Shown here: piece by piece, positions 10,240 to 21,513 of the stretch
Position numbering within the stretch: position 1 is the first letter of the stretch
Layout of the letters: each line of letters opens with the position of its first letter
NCBI GenBank assembly: GCA_030068145.1
Contig: JAPJBO010000949.1
Location: 22,235 to 86,234, forward strand
Direction of reading: 5' to 3'
DNA: 64,000 nucleotides
DNA from: Diplonema papillatum
Lineage: Eukaryota; Euglenozoa; Diplonemea; Diplonemida; Diplonemidae
Program-made: the position numbers and the translations under genes
Notes under the pieces: model-generated
What the model was told of the DNA's origin: nothing
Database searches by the model: none
The model's input: only the letters and a program-made list of their open reading frames with translations

Positions 10240-13200
10240 TGACACCGGCAGGCGGGTCACACAGCAGAATCTCTGTCTGCCTGTCTGTCCGTTTCGCTCC
10301 TCTCTCTCTCTCTCTCTGAATATGAAGCAGCGATGGTAAATCCCACGGTAATGCTGAATGAACGAAAACAAGCCGCGTGGTCGCGGTCGAAGGGCTTGTG
10401 CTGGATCATCGACAGGGGAAACAAGCAGCCCTTAACTGTCCGACGACGGTGTGTCGCTGCTCTAGTTCATCCCCAAGCGGGAAGCAGTGATAAAGCAGGC
10501 TGCGGCTGTGGACGCCGGAAAGTCCTTGACGCGAGCGTGGATGAATGTCCAAATGTGACCGCTGTCCTCGCATACCCATGCAGACCTGCCCACTGCGCCC
10601 CTGTGATGCTTCAGTTGCTACACGGTCCTTGAATTGCCGACGTCCCAGCAGAAGACAGGCATCCAGGGAACAACCCTACCATCGCTTTCCCCCCTCCTAT
10701 TCCTGCCCTTAGATACTCGGAACTAGACCTGCTTTGTAACCACTAGACCTCTCTCAGTTGTACACACTTTCCCCCTTGCCCGCCCGCACCGCCAAACCTT
10801 CGCGTTCAGTCGTGGAAAGTATCCCAACGTACCGTGGCTTCTTAGCTCCACGGCGGAAACGTGGGTGTCAGTCACAGTCTGGCCAAGTTCGTACCGCGCC
10901 TTCACGAGCCAGCAATGGCCCAAAGGACACCTCTGCGTATACTGCCGCCGTGCTGGAACCCAGCGCAAAGTTACTAGCTCGCTGCTGAGCCTCACGCCGT
11001 CGTCACAAGTTGGTCGAACTTCCCGCGGCTAGGTCAATCCTAATGCGTATACCATTGTCTTGCCCGTTTACACACAATACTTTCACGCTGGCGCACCGCA
11101 AAGGGCACAACCCACCCCCCCGCGTTTTTTTTCTTTTGATGCTCGTTCTACGTCGCTGGGCTTTTTCGGTCTTTCTGACCCAGACTATTCAGCCGTGCCA
11201 ACCACGCTTTTTATCCTGGGTCCATTCGGCCAGCCGCGTTGCTGCTTTTCGAGGGGAACTCCTGTTTCAAGTCCCTCGTATCTACGGTTGTTCGATCGGA
11301 CGGTGCTGTGATGCTACCACTGGATGGATTACAGCCGAACACCTCGAAACCACCCAATAACCCAGTCTAGAGGAATGCGTGAGTTGCTCAGGGCACATCG
11401 GGTTCATTGAGCCCACGACTAGCTTCCGGCGAACGGCAACTTGCACCTTTCTGCACTTGCTACACAAGACAGCACCGGCGAGTGTTTGTGATCCCCCGGG
11501 GAAGGGAGTTCCTGCGGCCTTCGTGTGTTTCGTCCTTAACCGACACGTTGAACGCACCCTGCATTTTGCTCAAGATTTGTCGGGTGTCACACTAGATTCG
11601 CGGGTGTGTGTGGTCCTTTTTACTTTGTAAGATGTATTGTGTCTACGCTCTCTCTTCCTTAAGTCCCGGTCGCCGCCCGAGGGTACCGGCTGTGTGTGCC
11701 AAAACTCGGCGCCGGTCTCTCCGGACTGCACCAGGAGAGAACTTCGCGGCGGATCACAAAGCACCCGCCCTGCTCGAGGCACGCGCCCAAGACCCGTGCA
11801 TGGCTACCGTAGCACCCTCCGTGTTTGCACCTTCCTCGGATGCTACGGTCGGGAAGGGGCTTCAAAGTAGTTGGGAAAACACGTTGCTCTTCCCCGCGTT
11901 CTGCGTGTGGGGTTACCACCCGGGCAACTGCCGCAACAGCCGCAGATACGTCCTTCGCCCTTGGCTCACTTTCGGGAGGTGTCGCTGCTCACCTACCAGT
12001 GTGTTCCTGGTTGTTGCCCTAACACTGGATTTGCGGGTGTGCCCACACCGACACTTCGACCGCACAGTTTAACTCCGCCACCCGGTGCTGGAGCACACCG
12101 TGTTGGGGAGAAGTTCGGCTCGACTTGTCGTCGTCAGCAAAGGGTAAGTGTCGGCGTCTTCGGACAACGTCCTTGCTCCCGTTGGCCTGACGTGGTTAAA
12201 CGCTCGCAGGCTCAGATACAGCGATCTTCTACTACCCGTCTTAAAACACGGACCATGTCTAACACATGTGCGAGGCTTAGGGTGTCAAACCCACAAGCCG
12301 CACTGAAAGAGAGATGTGCCAATCCTTGAGGACACAGCACAGCCCGATCCTGATTTACTGGAAAGGGATTTGAGGTTACGTACACTTGTTGGGACCCGAA
12401 AGATGGTGAACTATGCCTGGACAGGACGAAGTCGGGGGAAACCCTGTCTCTGGGTCGCATACCCTTCTTCGTTGCCGCCCCCTGCCTCCCCCGACCCTTC
12501 TCCCTTTGCAGACGATGCCTGGATTTTGTTAGTTCCCCCGTAGATGTCTTTTACCGCCTCTTTTTCTCAGACAAAGTGAATCCCGAATTAACCGCTCGCC
12601 TGGCACTTCTTCCTCTCGCCACCGTCCAGCGTGCGAACCGTCTTCGCCAAGCAGAAGAGAAGAGACGCATACTGTCGTGCGTGGGCAAACAGCCCACGGA
12701 TGTGAAGGGGACAAGCCTTGTGCGCTGGCTTGACATCAATGCAGTACCACGGAAGAATCGATGGTACCGACGGAATACGGTCCGAAAAAGGCCTCTTACG
12801 GGGTAAGAAAGCGTATTGCATTGCGCAATAATTTTGTGCAACATGTGTCCATTACTATTTATTCCTGGTCACCATCTGGACCGAGACCCGTGCAGAAACG
12901 CACTGCTTTGTGCGGAATTCGCACTCGAAGCTGACCGCTTGTGGGGGGATTGCAAGAACGTGCTTGGAATGGGTATGTGCTCAACACCGCACTGGTCCCG
13001 TCTGCGCCGTGTTTCGGTCCTTTAAGCCACGGACAAATACGGCGGACCATCATCAGCGCGGAACCTGAGTGTCTGCAGACAGGACAGCGGTGTGAGTCTG
13101 GTTTGTCAGGCGGCTGTTCGTAGCTCGTCACAGCCAGGACCCGTGCTACTAGAGCACAAGCGAAACTGTCACGGGGAGAAGGCCCCTACAACCGTGTCTG

Positions 13201-13340
13201 AGCAATCAGTTAAAAAACTCAGGGCACTCGCCCTGATTGTGACTGCGACTCGCTTATGGGGGGGGAGTGGTGTTCCGGAGGCGTCTTGATCATCGTGTCG
13301 TTTTGGTGCCTCGGGGCGCAGCTGATGAGTTCGGTAGCCA
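10240..13340. other. 3.1 kb without a recognisable gene
   Basis: Contains a short CT-dinucleotide run near 10300, which may fall in the 3' untranslated region of the preceding gene. Many short open frames exist but none has an intact domain. A stretch at 12568-12806 (following TTTTTCTCAG) reads as a plausible peptide ending RNTVRKRPLTG, but I recognise no family. Dispersed repeat E is at 12946-13145. Confidence 0.5.
12946..13145 (-). repeat. Dispersed repeat E, copy 1 (inverted)
   Basis: The reverse complement matches 31722-31912 and, in part, 37507-37640. Shared blocks include GACAAACCAGACTCAC, CTGTCTGCAGACACTCAGG and GTCCGTGGCTTAAAGGACCG. Read on its own plus strand it encodes CPVCRHSGSALMMVR, a cysteine-pair peptide. 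Its far end (GAGCACATACCCATTCCAAG) resembles a doubled block inside DUF2431 gene 1 at 16358-16461. Confidence 0.8.
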
Positions 13341-13349
13341 ACGAACTCC

Positions 13350-15738
13350 TTACGCTCTCAGCGCGACATGACGTCTAACCAAAATCTTCAAAAAATTGGA
13401 AACCCTTGTGCAGATAATAATGGAAGAATCCCTGGCACCACCGCAGGAAACTGCTCCCAAATTACCCCCGCCCCTGGCGCACACAAAACGGACGAACGGT
13501 CTTAAAAATGCAGTCGCTGACCCCATCGGCGATGGAAATTTTACCTTCGCCAAGGCTCTGCGGGAGCATGTGAAGCTGAAAAAACTGGTCGCGTCGGAAC
13601 TTGAAGGCTTCGAACGGTAACGCCGGCAAGACGCTGTGAGGACGGCTTGTCTGACTCCTTATGCTCTCAGCGCACCAAGACATATCGTCTAAACAGGATC
13701 TTCAAAAGAATTGGAAACCTTTTTTGCAGAAAATCTTCAAAAAAATTCGTTTGCAGATAATAGTGGAACAATCCCTGGCACCACCGCAAAAAACTACTCC
13801 CAAAGCACCCCCGCCCCTGGCGCACACAAAACGGACGAACAGTCCTGAAAATGCAGTCGCTGACCTCGGGGGACCGCGTTCTGCTCATCGGCGATGGAAA
13901 TTTTGCCTTCGCCAAGGCTCTGCGGGAGCATGTGAAGCTGAAAAAACTGGACGCGTGCTTCGAACGGTAACGCCGGCAAGACGCTGTGAGGACGGCTTGT
14001 CTGACTCCTTATGCTCTCAGCGCACCAAGACATATCGTCTAAACAGGATCATTGGAAACCTTTTTGCAGAAAATCTTCAAAAAAATTTGTTTGCAGATAA
14101 TAGTGGAACAATCCCTGGCACCACCGCAGGAAACTACTCCCAAAGCACCCCCGCCCCACACAAAACGGACGAACAGTCCTGAAAATGCAGTCGCTTACCT
14201 CGGGGGACCGCGTTCTGCTCGTCGGCGATGGAAATTTTACCTTCGCCAAGGCTCTGCGGGAGCATGTGAAGCCGGAAAAACTGGTCGCGTCGGAACTTGA
14301 AGGCTTCGAACGGTAACGCCGGCAAGACGCTGTGAGGACGGCTTGTCTGACTCCTTATGCTCTCAGCGCACCAAGACATATCGTCTAAACAGGATCTTCA
14401 AAAGAATTGGAAACCTTTTTGCAGAAAATCTTCAAAAAAAATTCGTTTGCAGATAATAGTGGAACAATCCCTGGCACCACCGCAGGAAACTACTCCCAAA
14501 GCACCCCCGCCCCTGGCGCACACAAAACGGACGAACAGTCCTGAAAATGCAGTCGCTGACCTCGGGGGACCGCGTTCTGCTCGTCGGCGATGGAAATTTT
14601 ACCTTCGCCAAGGCTCTGCGGGAGCATGTGAAGCTGAAAAAACTGGTCGCGTCGGAACTTGAAGGCTTCGAACGGTAACGCCGGCAAGACGCTGTGAGGA
14701 CGGCTTGTCTGACTCCTTATGCTCTCAGCGCGCCAAGACATATCGTCTAAACAGGATCTTCAAAAGAATCGGAAACCTTTTTTGCAGAAAATCTTCAAAA
14801 AAATTCGTTTGCAGATAATAGTGGAACAATCCCTGGCACCACCGCAGGAAACTACTCCCAAAGCACCCCCGCCCCTGGCGCACACAAAACGGACGAACAG
14901 TCCTGAAAACGCAGTCGCTGACCTCGGGGGACCGCGTTCTGCTCATCGGCGATGGAAATTTTGCCTTCGCCAAGGCTCTGCGGGAGCATGTGAAGCTGAA
15001 AAAACTGGTCGCGTGCTTCGAACGGTAACGCCGGCAAGACGCTGTGAGGACGGCTTGTCTGACTCCTTATGCTCTCAGCGCACCAAGACATATCGTCTAA
15101 ACAGGATCATTGGAAACCTTTTTGCAGAAAATCTTCAAAAAAGTTTGTTTGCAGATAATAGTGGAACAATCCCTGGCACCACCGCAGGAAACTACTCCCA
15201 AAGCACCCCCGCCCCTGGCGCACACAAAACGGACGAACGGTCTTAAAAATGCAGTCGCTGACCTCGGGGGACCGCGTTCTGCTCATCGGCGATGGAAATT
15301 TTACCTTCGCCAAGGCTCTGCGGGAGCATGTGAAGCTGAAAAAACTGGTCGCGTCGGAACTTGAAGGCTTCGAACGGTAACGCCGGCAAGACGCTGTGAG
15401 GACGGCTTGTCTGACTCCTTATGCTCTCAGCGCACCAAGACATATCGTCTAAACAGGATCTTCAAAAGAATTGGAAACCTTTTTGCAGAAAATCTTCAAA
15501 AAAAAACTCGTTTGCAGATAATAGTGGAACAATCCCTGGCACCACCGCAGGACACTACTCCCAAAGCACCCCCGCCCCTGGCGCACACAAAACGGACGAA
15601 CAGTCCTGAAAATGCAGTCGCTGACCTCGGGGGACCGCGTTCTGCTCGTCGGCGATGGAAATTTTACCTTCGCCAAGGCTCTGCGGGAGCATGTGAAGCC
15701 GGAAAAACTGGTCGCGTCGGACTTGAAGGCTTCGAACG
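13350..15738 (+). repeat. Tandem array of the 5' end of DUF2431 gene 1 with a 1,058 bp higher-order period
   Basis: Six truncated copies precede the real gene. Their stop codons fall at 13618, 13968, 14314, 14676, 15026 and 15378, giving unit lengths of 346-362 bp. Each copy carries the leader (TTTGCAGATAATAGTGGAAC...), the start ATGCAGTCG and codons through the SAM-motif region, then ends in TTCGAACGGTAA, where the gene itself reads TTCGAACGGTAC. Exceptions are unit 0, which lacks part of the motif region, and unit 4, whose start codon reads ACG. Units 1 and 4 share the same small deletion before the stop, and units 2 and 5 share the same deletion in the leader, so units 1-3 and 4-6 form a duplicated trimer 1,058 bases apart. 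The last unit runs into the intact gene. Confidence 0.9.
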
Positions 15739-17012
15739 GTACCACCGGCAAGACGCTGGAGGTGCTGCGTGACCTTGGCGTGGACGTCCTGCACGGGCTC
15801 GACGCCACGTCGCATTCCGCCTACAAAAGGGTCCCGTTTCACCCGACGGTCATCGTCTTCAACTTCCCGCACACGGGCGTCAATCAAACCTCACGCCCGC
15901 ACGAAGCCTGCAAAGCCAACCGCGAACTCGTATCGCGCTTCTTCGCAGCCGTGCCCTACCGGTGGCGAGGTGCCACCCGCATCTTGGTGACGGTGAAGGG
16001 CGGACAGCATTACGACTCGTGGGAAGTTGACACCCGAGGGGACCCCGCCGGGTGGCTGTGCGTGGGGAGCAGCCCGTTTGACAGCGACCTCTGGCAGTCT
16101 CGCGGCTACAAACACGCAGCTACGACGGCCCGCGTAGCAGTCAACATCAGCTCCGCAACCACCTACGAGTTTAGGCACCTGGACTGGCGGCACGCAGTAG
16201 TACCTGGTGAGACCGCCTGCCTCTCCATGCAAACCAAAAAGTCTGTGATGTACCGCGTGGTAGAACCCGAGAGCAGCGACGGAGAGGCCTCGTTTCCTAG
16301 CAGCGAGGCGGCGCACACGCCGCCGCCGTCGCCCCCCCACAACCAATGGGACCCGTGCTGCGGTGTTGAGCACGTATCCATTCGAAGCACGTTCTTGGAA
16401 TCTCTCCACAGCCAACGGCACCCTGAGCACGTATCCACTCGAAGCACGTTCTTGGAATCCCCCCACGACCAAACCCCCGCGCGCCTTGCCGGCAGCGCTA
16501 GGCCGGCGAAGCCGGCCGCGGCAGGCCAGCGCGAGGCCGCCGAGCGTTGCAAGGTCTGGGAATTGCTCGGCGGCTGGGAGCGTGAGGATGCGGGTGCCGC
16601 CCCGCCGCGTCCTGCTGCAGGCGACGCGGCATCCCGGGCGGGCGGCGGGGCTTCGACGCACAGCGCCGGCGAGGGCGCCTTGCGCGGCGGCCGACCCGCA
16701 GGCGGCAACGCGCCCGATGCTTCGGCCAAGGCAGAGGCTGAGACTGCCCTAAAAGCCGCATGTGGCACCCCTCTCGCCCCGTCCGTCGGAAGCAACGGCC
16801 CCCGCGCAGCCGGGGTCGTCGGCGCCGGCAGCTTCGCGTGCACGCCTCTTCCGGAGCGGCAGCACCGCCGAGACGCCGGGCTCGAGTTGGAGGAAGCCGT
16901 CGAAGAGGAGCAGCCGTCCTGCTTCTGTTTTATCCCTGCCATTTCGAGTTGTTTTCCGAGCTTTTCGCGGTTCCTCGCAGGGTCTGGGAGGCTGGGCCCG
17001 GGGGAAAAGTGA
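15612..17012 (+). CDS. DUF2431 / BMT5-like rRNA methyltransferase-family protein 1
   Basis: 466 codons. Residues about 1-195 match the DUF2431 Rossmann-like methyltransferase domain: SAM motif VLLVGDGNFTFAKAL, then VASDLKASN, LGVDVLHGLDATSH, the family hallmark VIVFNFPHTG, and LVTVKGGQHYDSWEV. The founding member, yeast BMT5, methylates a uridine at N3 in 25S rRNA in the nucleolus; whether this paralog does so is inference. After the domain comes a long low-complexity tail. It contains a doubled block (STRSTFLES twice) that also occurs in dispersed repeat E, and it ends EEEQPSCFCFIPAIS, which resembles the C-terminus of paralog 2. Bases 15799-16062 are identical to paralog 2. The start is the ATG in CCTGAAAATGC, repeated in most upstream partial copies. 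Confidence 0.85.
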   Translation: MQSLTSGDRVLLVGDGNFTFAKALREHVKPEKLVASDLKASNGTTGKTLEVLRDLGVDVLHGLDATSHSAYKRVPFHPTVIVFNFPHTGVNQTSRPHEACKANRELVSRFFAAVPYRWRGATRILVTVKGGQHYDSWEVDTRGDPAGWLCVGSSPFDSDLWQSRGYKHAATTARVAVNISSATTYEFRHLDWRHAVVPGETACLSMQTKKSVMYRVVEPESSDGEASFPSSEAAHTPPPSPPHNQWDPCCGVEHVSIRSTFLESLHSQRHPEHVSTRSTFLESPHDQTPARLAGSARPAKPAAAGQREAAERCKVWELLGGWEREDAGAAPPRPAAGDAASRAGGGASTHSAGEGALRGGRPAGGNAPDASAKAEAETALKAACGTPLAPSVGSNGPRAAGVVGAGSFACTPLPERQHRRDAGLELEEAVEEEQPSCFCFIPAISSCFPSFSRFLAGSGRLGPGEK

Positions 17013-17117
17013 GAAAGGTGTTCTCCACACGCCGGTCGCGTGCATTCTGTCCCACACCTGTGTGTTTCTGTTAACTTGGTTGGTCTCTATACGTTTTCTT
17101 TCTTTCCGGTGGCATGC

Positions 17118-17540
17118 GTACCAGGGAAAGCCTGCTACACGGGAGCCAAGCTTCACGTGTTCGGCGGTACTGCAGAGCCACGGGCCTACGGGTCAAGTGG
17201 CTACCGACTTCCCAAAAACTAAAGCATCAAGGCTCGGCGCACCTTGGGGCTTGGCGCTCGCGCTGAACACAAGCTCGTCGAGACGGTCAGCCGCAGGGCA
17301 GAGCGGACGGAGTTGTGGCACTGTGCTGCCTCCGACGCAAGCTGTGGTTGACTGTCACGTTCCTGGACCAGGAGCGGCCTTTTTCTTTCTTTCCGGTGGC
17401 ATGCCCTCGGAACCCCCCGGGGCTTCTCAGAAGGGGAGGGTGGACCTGTTACCCACAATATTTTTTGTAGAAGCACCTGCTTCGCAGGGAGTACTCGAGG
17501 AGACTGCCAGTTGCGAAAAACATATCAAATAGTGTGGCGC
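17118..17540 (+). repeat. Dispersed repeat F followed by a D fragment
   Basis: Matches 60682-61095, with landmarks GGGAAAGCCTGCTACACGGG, GTGTTCGGCGGTACTGCA and CGTTCCTGGACCAGGAGCGG. A fragment of repeat D (AAGCACCTGCTTCGCAGGGA) follows. In the other copy, F+D lies where the third and fourth exons of the second aldolase copy would be expected. Confidence 0.75.
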
Positions 17541-18479
17541 TCATCGGCATGCCGGTGACTCCCCACTATTTACACGCAACAATATTACAATATGCTGTAG
17601 CCAACGAAACACAGGCATCATGGGATTGTGAGCGTGGGTTTAGGGGATTGCAGGTGCTGTGAGCGGCGCTCTCGAGTGCGATGCTGTGCATGTGGGTTGT
17701 ACTACCTAAACCTTCTAGAACCCGTATTCCGAGGCAGAATGATGCAACAGAGGTCGCATACCCCACGTGCACAACATCGTACGTGCTGATTTTGTACACC
17801 GCGAGAGAAGGAGAATGTAGAAAGGGAAACTAGAGTTTTTGTTGACCGCACTACCCTGGCCCAAATCCCGGCGGCTCCCGATTTCTTCCGGGCCTTCTTG
17901 CATGTTTTGCCCGGCAATGAAGTGTCAGCTTGGAACTGTTACGAACAATATAATTAAACCACAGCATTTCGCTTCATCACAGCGGCGGCGAGTGGAATGT
18001 GACTTCTGCCCGATGCCCTGAATGTCAACGCTGAGAGACGATAAATGAGAATTTTGATTTGTCATTCATCGGTCTCCCAAGATAATGCTCCCCCCTGGAT
18101 AGCAGGTCCACTGGATCCTTCACTATGCTTCTATTCTGTGTGCACCTTCCCGCGCCATCCATCCTCTTCACCGGCTGGCTTTTCTTCGTTTTTCACATGC
18201 GAGTAAACCTCCCACCTACCAACATCACGAAAATTCAAAACCCATGTTCTCACGACGTACGTTGTTGATGACCCGAGGTTTCTGCTCTCCGCACCTGCCA
18301 CGGCAGAGTTTTCTTGCTGCGCGTTGCTGGGTGGGACACAGCAGGTTCAGTTCTCTGGCGGGCAGGGGTATGCGCGATCTGCTGATAAACAATTGGGCCC
18401 ACTGTTGTTTGGCTTGCCGTGTTGGCGTGCCAGACCCTGTTCTAACAGCACAAAGGAAACACCCCCCGCTGCTAGCAGA

Positions 18480-18690
18480 CCGATACGGGCTACATGGCAA
18501 CTTCTGCTCAACATCAACAGTGCTCTCCTCCTGCCTTGATGGCACTTGCACTTTACAGAACTCAATGCTCAACATGTATGCACGTGGGGCGGCCCAGGGC
18601 CACATTCGGGAGTAAAAGAGTGAAAGAGTACGTACAGTAGTGAGTAGAGAAGAGTACGAGTGTAAAACAATGGAGGTGGCACGGGCTACC
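18480..18690 (+). repeat. Dispersed repeat O, copy 2
   Basis: Contains GATACGGGCTACATGGCAAC and GTACGTACAGTAGTGAGTAG, with a variant of the TGGAGGTGGCAC...CTACCAG unit that forms the 54 bp array at 40.04 kb. Matches 8877-8990 and 39890-40045. Confidence 0.65.
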
Positions 18691-19170
18691 AGCCGTCTAG
18701 TAAAGAAGGGAACGACTCCTTATGCAAGACAGCGGCTGCGTGCTGTACAGAGCTGCATGGTGCTGCAGAGGACATAGTGGGGCTACTTGTAAGCGCAATG
18801 TAGCACTAGATGGTGGATTGGCCATAAACGGTCAAATAGATCACGTGCCGAAAAGAAGGGTCGACCCTCTATGCAGCATAGCGAGTAGACCTGCACACAG
18901 ATAATGAGTCAATTCACCCCCTGCCCCGATCGAATGTTGCCGAGCCTTGTAGTTTCAGGTTAGTGTGAGTTTGATCAACGTAACATCAAGGCAGCCCTTA
19001 CAAAGATCAGCCAAAGTCAACGCCGCGTGGGTGCGGGCTGTTGATATTAACCATCATGTTTCGAACCCCCGATTGCGCGTAGCCTGGAAGCAGCACCAAG
19101 AGGGTGTCGGTGGTACAAAGGTGCAGTTGCCGGCATCCATCCGGTTGTCGGACCTTGTAGGTTGTAAGTA

Positions 19171-20358
19171 CCGTAATTGGAATAATGTTGAACTGGACCA
19201 AAGCTGGAACGGGTAAATGACAGACCGGGTAAAACCTGGGACACCCGGGGGGTGTCTCCCAGGTAGTCTCCTGCGTGACTGGTCCTGCCGCCTCCTATGA
19301 CAACGGCATCTAGGGGTCGAGCTGAGTATTAAGCACCCCAAGGCACGAGCAAGCACCAGGGTCGCGATGTTCTGCAAAGGACGCAAAAACGCAAGCCCCC
19401 AGTGCAGTCACCGGCCGGTCGAATTGACAAAAAAAAAAAATTATTGCTCTCGGATTGACATTCGACCGGTCAAGGCGGTCGAATGTGGACACCGGTCGAA
19501 TTCGACCGGCGCCCGTGTCGATTCGACCGGGCAAAAAAAAAAATTAGAAAAATCTGCCATGGGTAGTGCCTCACAGTAGTAGAAAATGGTGGGAAAACGG
19601 AAAGCTTCGACAAAAGCCAAGGTCACGGGGGCAAGGGCAAGCTTTTGGATTCCCAACTCCGCTCACCAGCTCCCAGATTGCAGTATGTTCGGCTGCAGCC
19701 AGATATACAGAGGCGCACATACAGCAGCACACCCACGAAGGCGCATGCCAAGGTCACGGCAGTCATAATGAGGCCCACCTACAAAACCAAAACAGTGTTC
19801 CATTGCCTCAGGCATCTGAAGACTCCACTGCAACCCCGAAACTCGTCGCTCTGGGCCCATCTTTTGTATTGTGACAGTGAACCTGGGTTGTCGGCCTGTT
19901 CATGGCACTAATGATTCACAAGCGAAGCTACTGGAAAAGTCGTATTACGCCGTCCTACTACTGAAGTGAACTAACTTTGTGAGACTGCCCGTTTCAGCTA
20001 AAACCCAGAGTTTGAAGGGAACTTTTACTCTAAAACACCACATGTTGTGGTGGTGTGGTGGTTTTCCCTATGCCAAAAATTTTTTTTTTCTGGCATAGGA
20101 TGGATTTTGACCTGTATTCGCCAGTGCAAAAAAAAAAGTTGTTGCAAATTCCTGTCCAAAAAAAAAAAAAGTTTTTTCGGAAAGTGACTTGACCGGTCGA
20201 GCGGTCGAGCCTGACTGCACTGCAACTGCTGGACCTGGGTCTGCAAGCCCCCGAAAAAAAAAAAAAAAAATGCCGAACCGGGTAAAACCTGCGATACCCA
20301 GCTACATATTGGGGGTGTGTCCCAGGTTTTACCCGGTTCAACATTAATCCAATTACGG
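19171..20358 (+). mobile_element. Non-autonomous element with ~23 bp inverted ends
   Basis: CCGTAATTGGAATAATGTTG at 19171 is mirrored by its complement ending at 20358, with one or two mismatches. Just inside both ends lies the block CCGGGTAAAACCTG. The interior has A-tracts alternating with palindromes of the core TTCGACCGGT (19405-19530 and 20190-20215) and no protein of its own. Target-site duplications were not identified. Confidence 0.45.
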
Positions 20359-20631
20359 TAGGTGTGCGCAAGTGGTCTGTGGCGATAATCTGCATCGCCG
20401 GCGTCGCGGTTATCTCTTCGCACGTGTGCATTGGCTTCACCAAGAGTTTGCCCTCCTGCCCGTTTCCAAAGCCTCCCACCCTTTCTCTCAAAAAAGATTC
20501 TTTTCCTCATCTTTCTCCCTTCCTCACCTTGCCCCGGCGGGCTTCTTCGTCTTACAAAAGAACAACCCAAAACTACACGTTTCTTCCCCATTACAGCATT
20601 ACAGCTCTCGAACACGAATGCTTCCTCCCAC

Positions 20632-20855
20632 CCCCCCCCCCCCCCCCCCCCCCAGGGATTTATACGCCGGTCTAGATGGGCGGGTCACCCGTCCATCCTC
20701 AAAAAAAAAAAAAAAAAAAAAAAAAAACCCACGGGCTGGCGGGTGTGGGTAGGCTACCACAGCAGTCATAGGGGGTCATGGGGGGGCCCATAGGGGGGTC
20801 ATGGGGGGGTCCATAGGGGGTCCCAGGGGGGGGGGGGGGGGGTCATGGAGGCGAG
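20632..20855. repeat. C tract, A tract and G-rich low-complexity block
   Basis: A run of about 20 C near 20635, about 27 A near 20701, then repeated GGGGGTCATGGGGGG and CATAGGGGG units ending in a long G run. The G-rich part could form G-quadruplexes. The short flank GGGATTTATA...CCCGTCCATC at 20656-20699 has an inverted partial match near 25855-25910, on the other side of the transposon composite. Confidence 0.8.
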
Positions 20856-21513
20856 CAAGCGGCCCAACCCGGCGAGACACAGCCGAACTTCCAACCGCAG
20901 TGGTGGATTCTATCACGCCCAACTCAGGATGGGGCCGGGACAATGCCGGGGAAAAGGAAGGACATGCTAGGGCAACATACGTTGTTCAGCTCCTGGAAGA
21001 GACAGTGCACGGCAACCCAGCCAGCCTCACGAAGCGAAACCCCACCGCCCGAAGCCGAGGACCCGTTGCGGTACACGAACGTACGCCGAACATTATTGAA
21101 GTTCGCAAAGGCTTCGGTGTACTTCGATGCCGTGTCGGCGGTCCTCGCAAAGAGAGAGCAGTTGGCACGACGCCCCATGCCCTTATTCTCCAACTCTTCC
21201 TTGTAATCCAACTGCTGTGTTTTCCCCCTCACGCGCCCTTTGCCGGACAACTGCTGGTTCTCCCACCTCTCTGCTGCACCCTCCACCCTCTGGAACATCT
21301 GGCTCGGAATCTATACACGGTGCGCAGTGATGCACGGTGATGCACAGTGATCCACGCTAGTGCGGTGTGCACAGTGACACGATAGCGCATGGTGGTGCAT
21401 AGTGATCCACAGTGGAGGACAGTGGTGGCACTAATTTTCGGGCCCTCAACGACTTTGCAGGGCTGGCTGGGGTGGCTGGACAGGCTGGACCACCACTGGG
21501 GGGGGGGGGGGTA

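Larger units (their letters stand above)
17541..21510. other. Repeat-rich intergenic region
   Basis: No gene recognised. It contains a block at 17800-17880 whose inverted match lies at 54130-54195, a copy of repeat O (18480-18690), a TIR element (19171-20358), C, A and G tracts (20632-20855), and a short-period array of GTGATGCAC variants (21310-21420). A minus-strand frame at 20924-21298 reads plausibly for about 70 residues but could not be assigned. Confidence 0.5.

Noticed and set aside
13350-15738. CRISPR-like array of regular repeats
   Set aside because: Units are ~350 bp, nearly identical throughout with no variable spacers, and clearly derived from the adjacent eukaryotic gene.
15612-17012. 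Frames on other strands and phases over the GC-rich tails of the DUF2431 genes
   Set aside because: They lack domains and are explained by high third-position GC of the real frames.
20924-21298. Minus-strand frame with a vague resemblance to a small RNA polymerase subunit (Rpb4-like pattern)
   Set aside because: Only a few scattered residues fit and the flanks are low-complexity; not enough to call.
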